Of a stretch of DNA of 15,485 nucleotides, positions 15,133 through 15,485 are shown in pieces. Source of the DNA: JBPESN01 sp051710625 (GTDB taxonomy: Bacteria; Pseudomonadota; Gammaproteobacteria; Enterobacterales; Enterobacteriaceae); the NCBI RefSeq assembly GCF_051710625.1, contig NZ_JBPESN010000052.1, positions 1 to 15,485 of the forward strand, read 5' to 3'. The translations under genes and the position numbers were made by a program. The notes under the pieces were generated by a model. That model did not search any database, was not told the origin of the DNA, and saw only the letters and a program-made list of their open reading frames with translations. Each line of letters opens with the position of its first letter. Position 1 is the first letter of the stretch.

Positions 15133-15485
15133 TCGGGAAACTCAGAGCGCATTATCCTGTGCCCACACTCTGCCACGTGTTCAGAGTTCATCGCAGCAGT
15201 TACAAATACTGGAAAAGTCGTCCTGACAGGCCAGACGGCAGGCGAACGGTATTGCGCAGTCAGGTTCATGAACTACACAGTATCAGCCATAGTGCAGCTG
15301 GCGCGAGAAGTATCGCCACCATGGCAACCTAGAGAGGTTTCTGGATGGGGCGCTGGCGCGCAGGCAGGCTCATGAAAGAGCTGGGGCTGGTCAGTTGTCA
15401 GCAGCCGACGCACAGGTATAAGCGTGGCGGTCAGGAGCATGTTGCGATCCCGAATTATCTTGAGCGCCAGTTCGCTGTAACGGAG
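15081..15485 (+). pseudogene. IS3-family transposase OrfB, copy D, partial with internal stop
   Basis: N-terminal part of OrfB in the -1 frame: LIGKLRAHYPVPTLCHVFRV, then HRSSYKYWKSRPDRPDGRRT. TAG at 15330-15332 interrupts it at exactly the position found in copies B and C (ATMAT-stop-RGF). The frame then continues as MGRWRAGRLMKELGLVSCQQ and, later, IPNYLERQFAVTE up to the window edge. The catalytic residues and the position of the second stop lie outside the window. Confidence 0.88.

Larger units (their letters stand above)
14758..15485 (+). mobile_element. IS3-family insertion sequence, copy D (partial, plus strand)
   Basis: Begins with the shared left terminus TGTAGTGGCACACTGAATTT at 14758 and runs off the window end within orfB. 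It is inverted relative to copies A, B and C. It is more diverged from B and C than they are from each other: near 15180 it lacks the central identity the other two share, and it has CTACAC where they have CTGCGC near 15274. So it is probably an older or separate insertion. Confidence 0.93.

Noticed and set aside
1..15485. CRISPR array, tRNA, rRNA, prophage or toxin-antitoxin system
   Set aside because: I saw no regularly spaced repeats, tRNA-like cloverleaf, rRNA segment or phage/TA genes on either strand.

Overview
The window looks like a chromosomal segment of an enterobacterium in early genome decay, most probably a Sodalis-type insect symbiont. That placement is inference from protein similarity recalled from memory, gene order and the mixture of intact and broken genes. 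The core genes read like E. coli, Yersinia or Serratia orthologues. Single-copy genes beside them carry in-frame stops, homopolymer frameshifts and short deletions, and one IS3-family element has inserted four times.

Layout. 1-301: end of IS copy A. 302-1353: broken Bcr/CflA-type MFS efflux gene cut by copy A. 1448-3467: dadAX locus, with dadX (alanine racemase) intact and dadA (D-amino acid dehydrogenase) a pseudogene. 3468-4174: divergent regulatory region. 4175-4508: 5' end of ycgB (SpoVR family) with two stops, cut by IS copy B (4509-5757). 5868-6398: intact dsbB, then IS copy C (6580-7828) in the same orientation as B. 8012-8292: ycgL pseudogene. 8426-10216: intact minCDE. 10383-11525: intact rnd, convergent with minE. 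11622-12243: broken yeaY lipoprotein gene. 12306-13007: intact tsaB. 12982-14647: heavily damaged yoaA helicase. 14758-15485: start of IS copy D, in the opposite orientation.

The order dadX-dadA-ycgB-[fadR-nhaB lost]-dsbB-[umu to ycgM lost]-ycgL-minCDE-rnd-[fadD lost]-yeaY-tsaB-yoaA is still recognisable as the ancestral enteric order. dsbB is an exception, because its strand is opposite to that expected. Retained genes serve division-site placement (minCDE), disulfide formation (dsbB), D-alanine supply for peptidoglycan (dadX), tRNA t6A modification (tsaB) and RNA processing (rnd). Lost or broken genes are dispensable catabolic, efflux, stress and repair functions.

I saw no undescribed defence or biosynthetic system. 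The most interesting signal is in the insertion sequence. Every copy that covers the region has the same premature TAG in orfB, and copies B and C share a second stop. This suggests that an already transposase-defective lineage spread. B and C also differ only near their ends, which looks like gene conversion.
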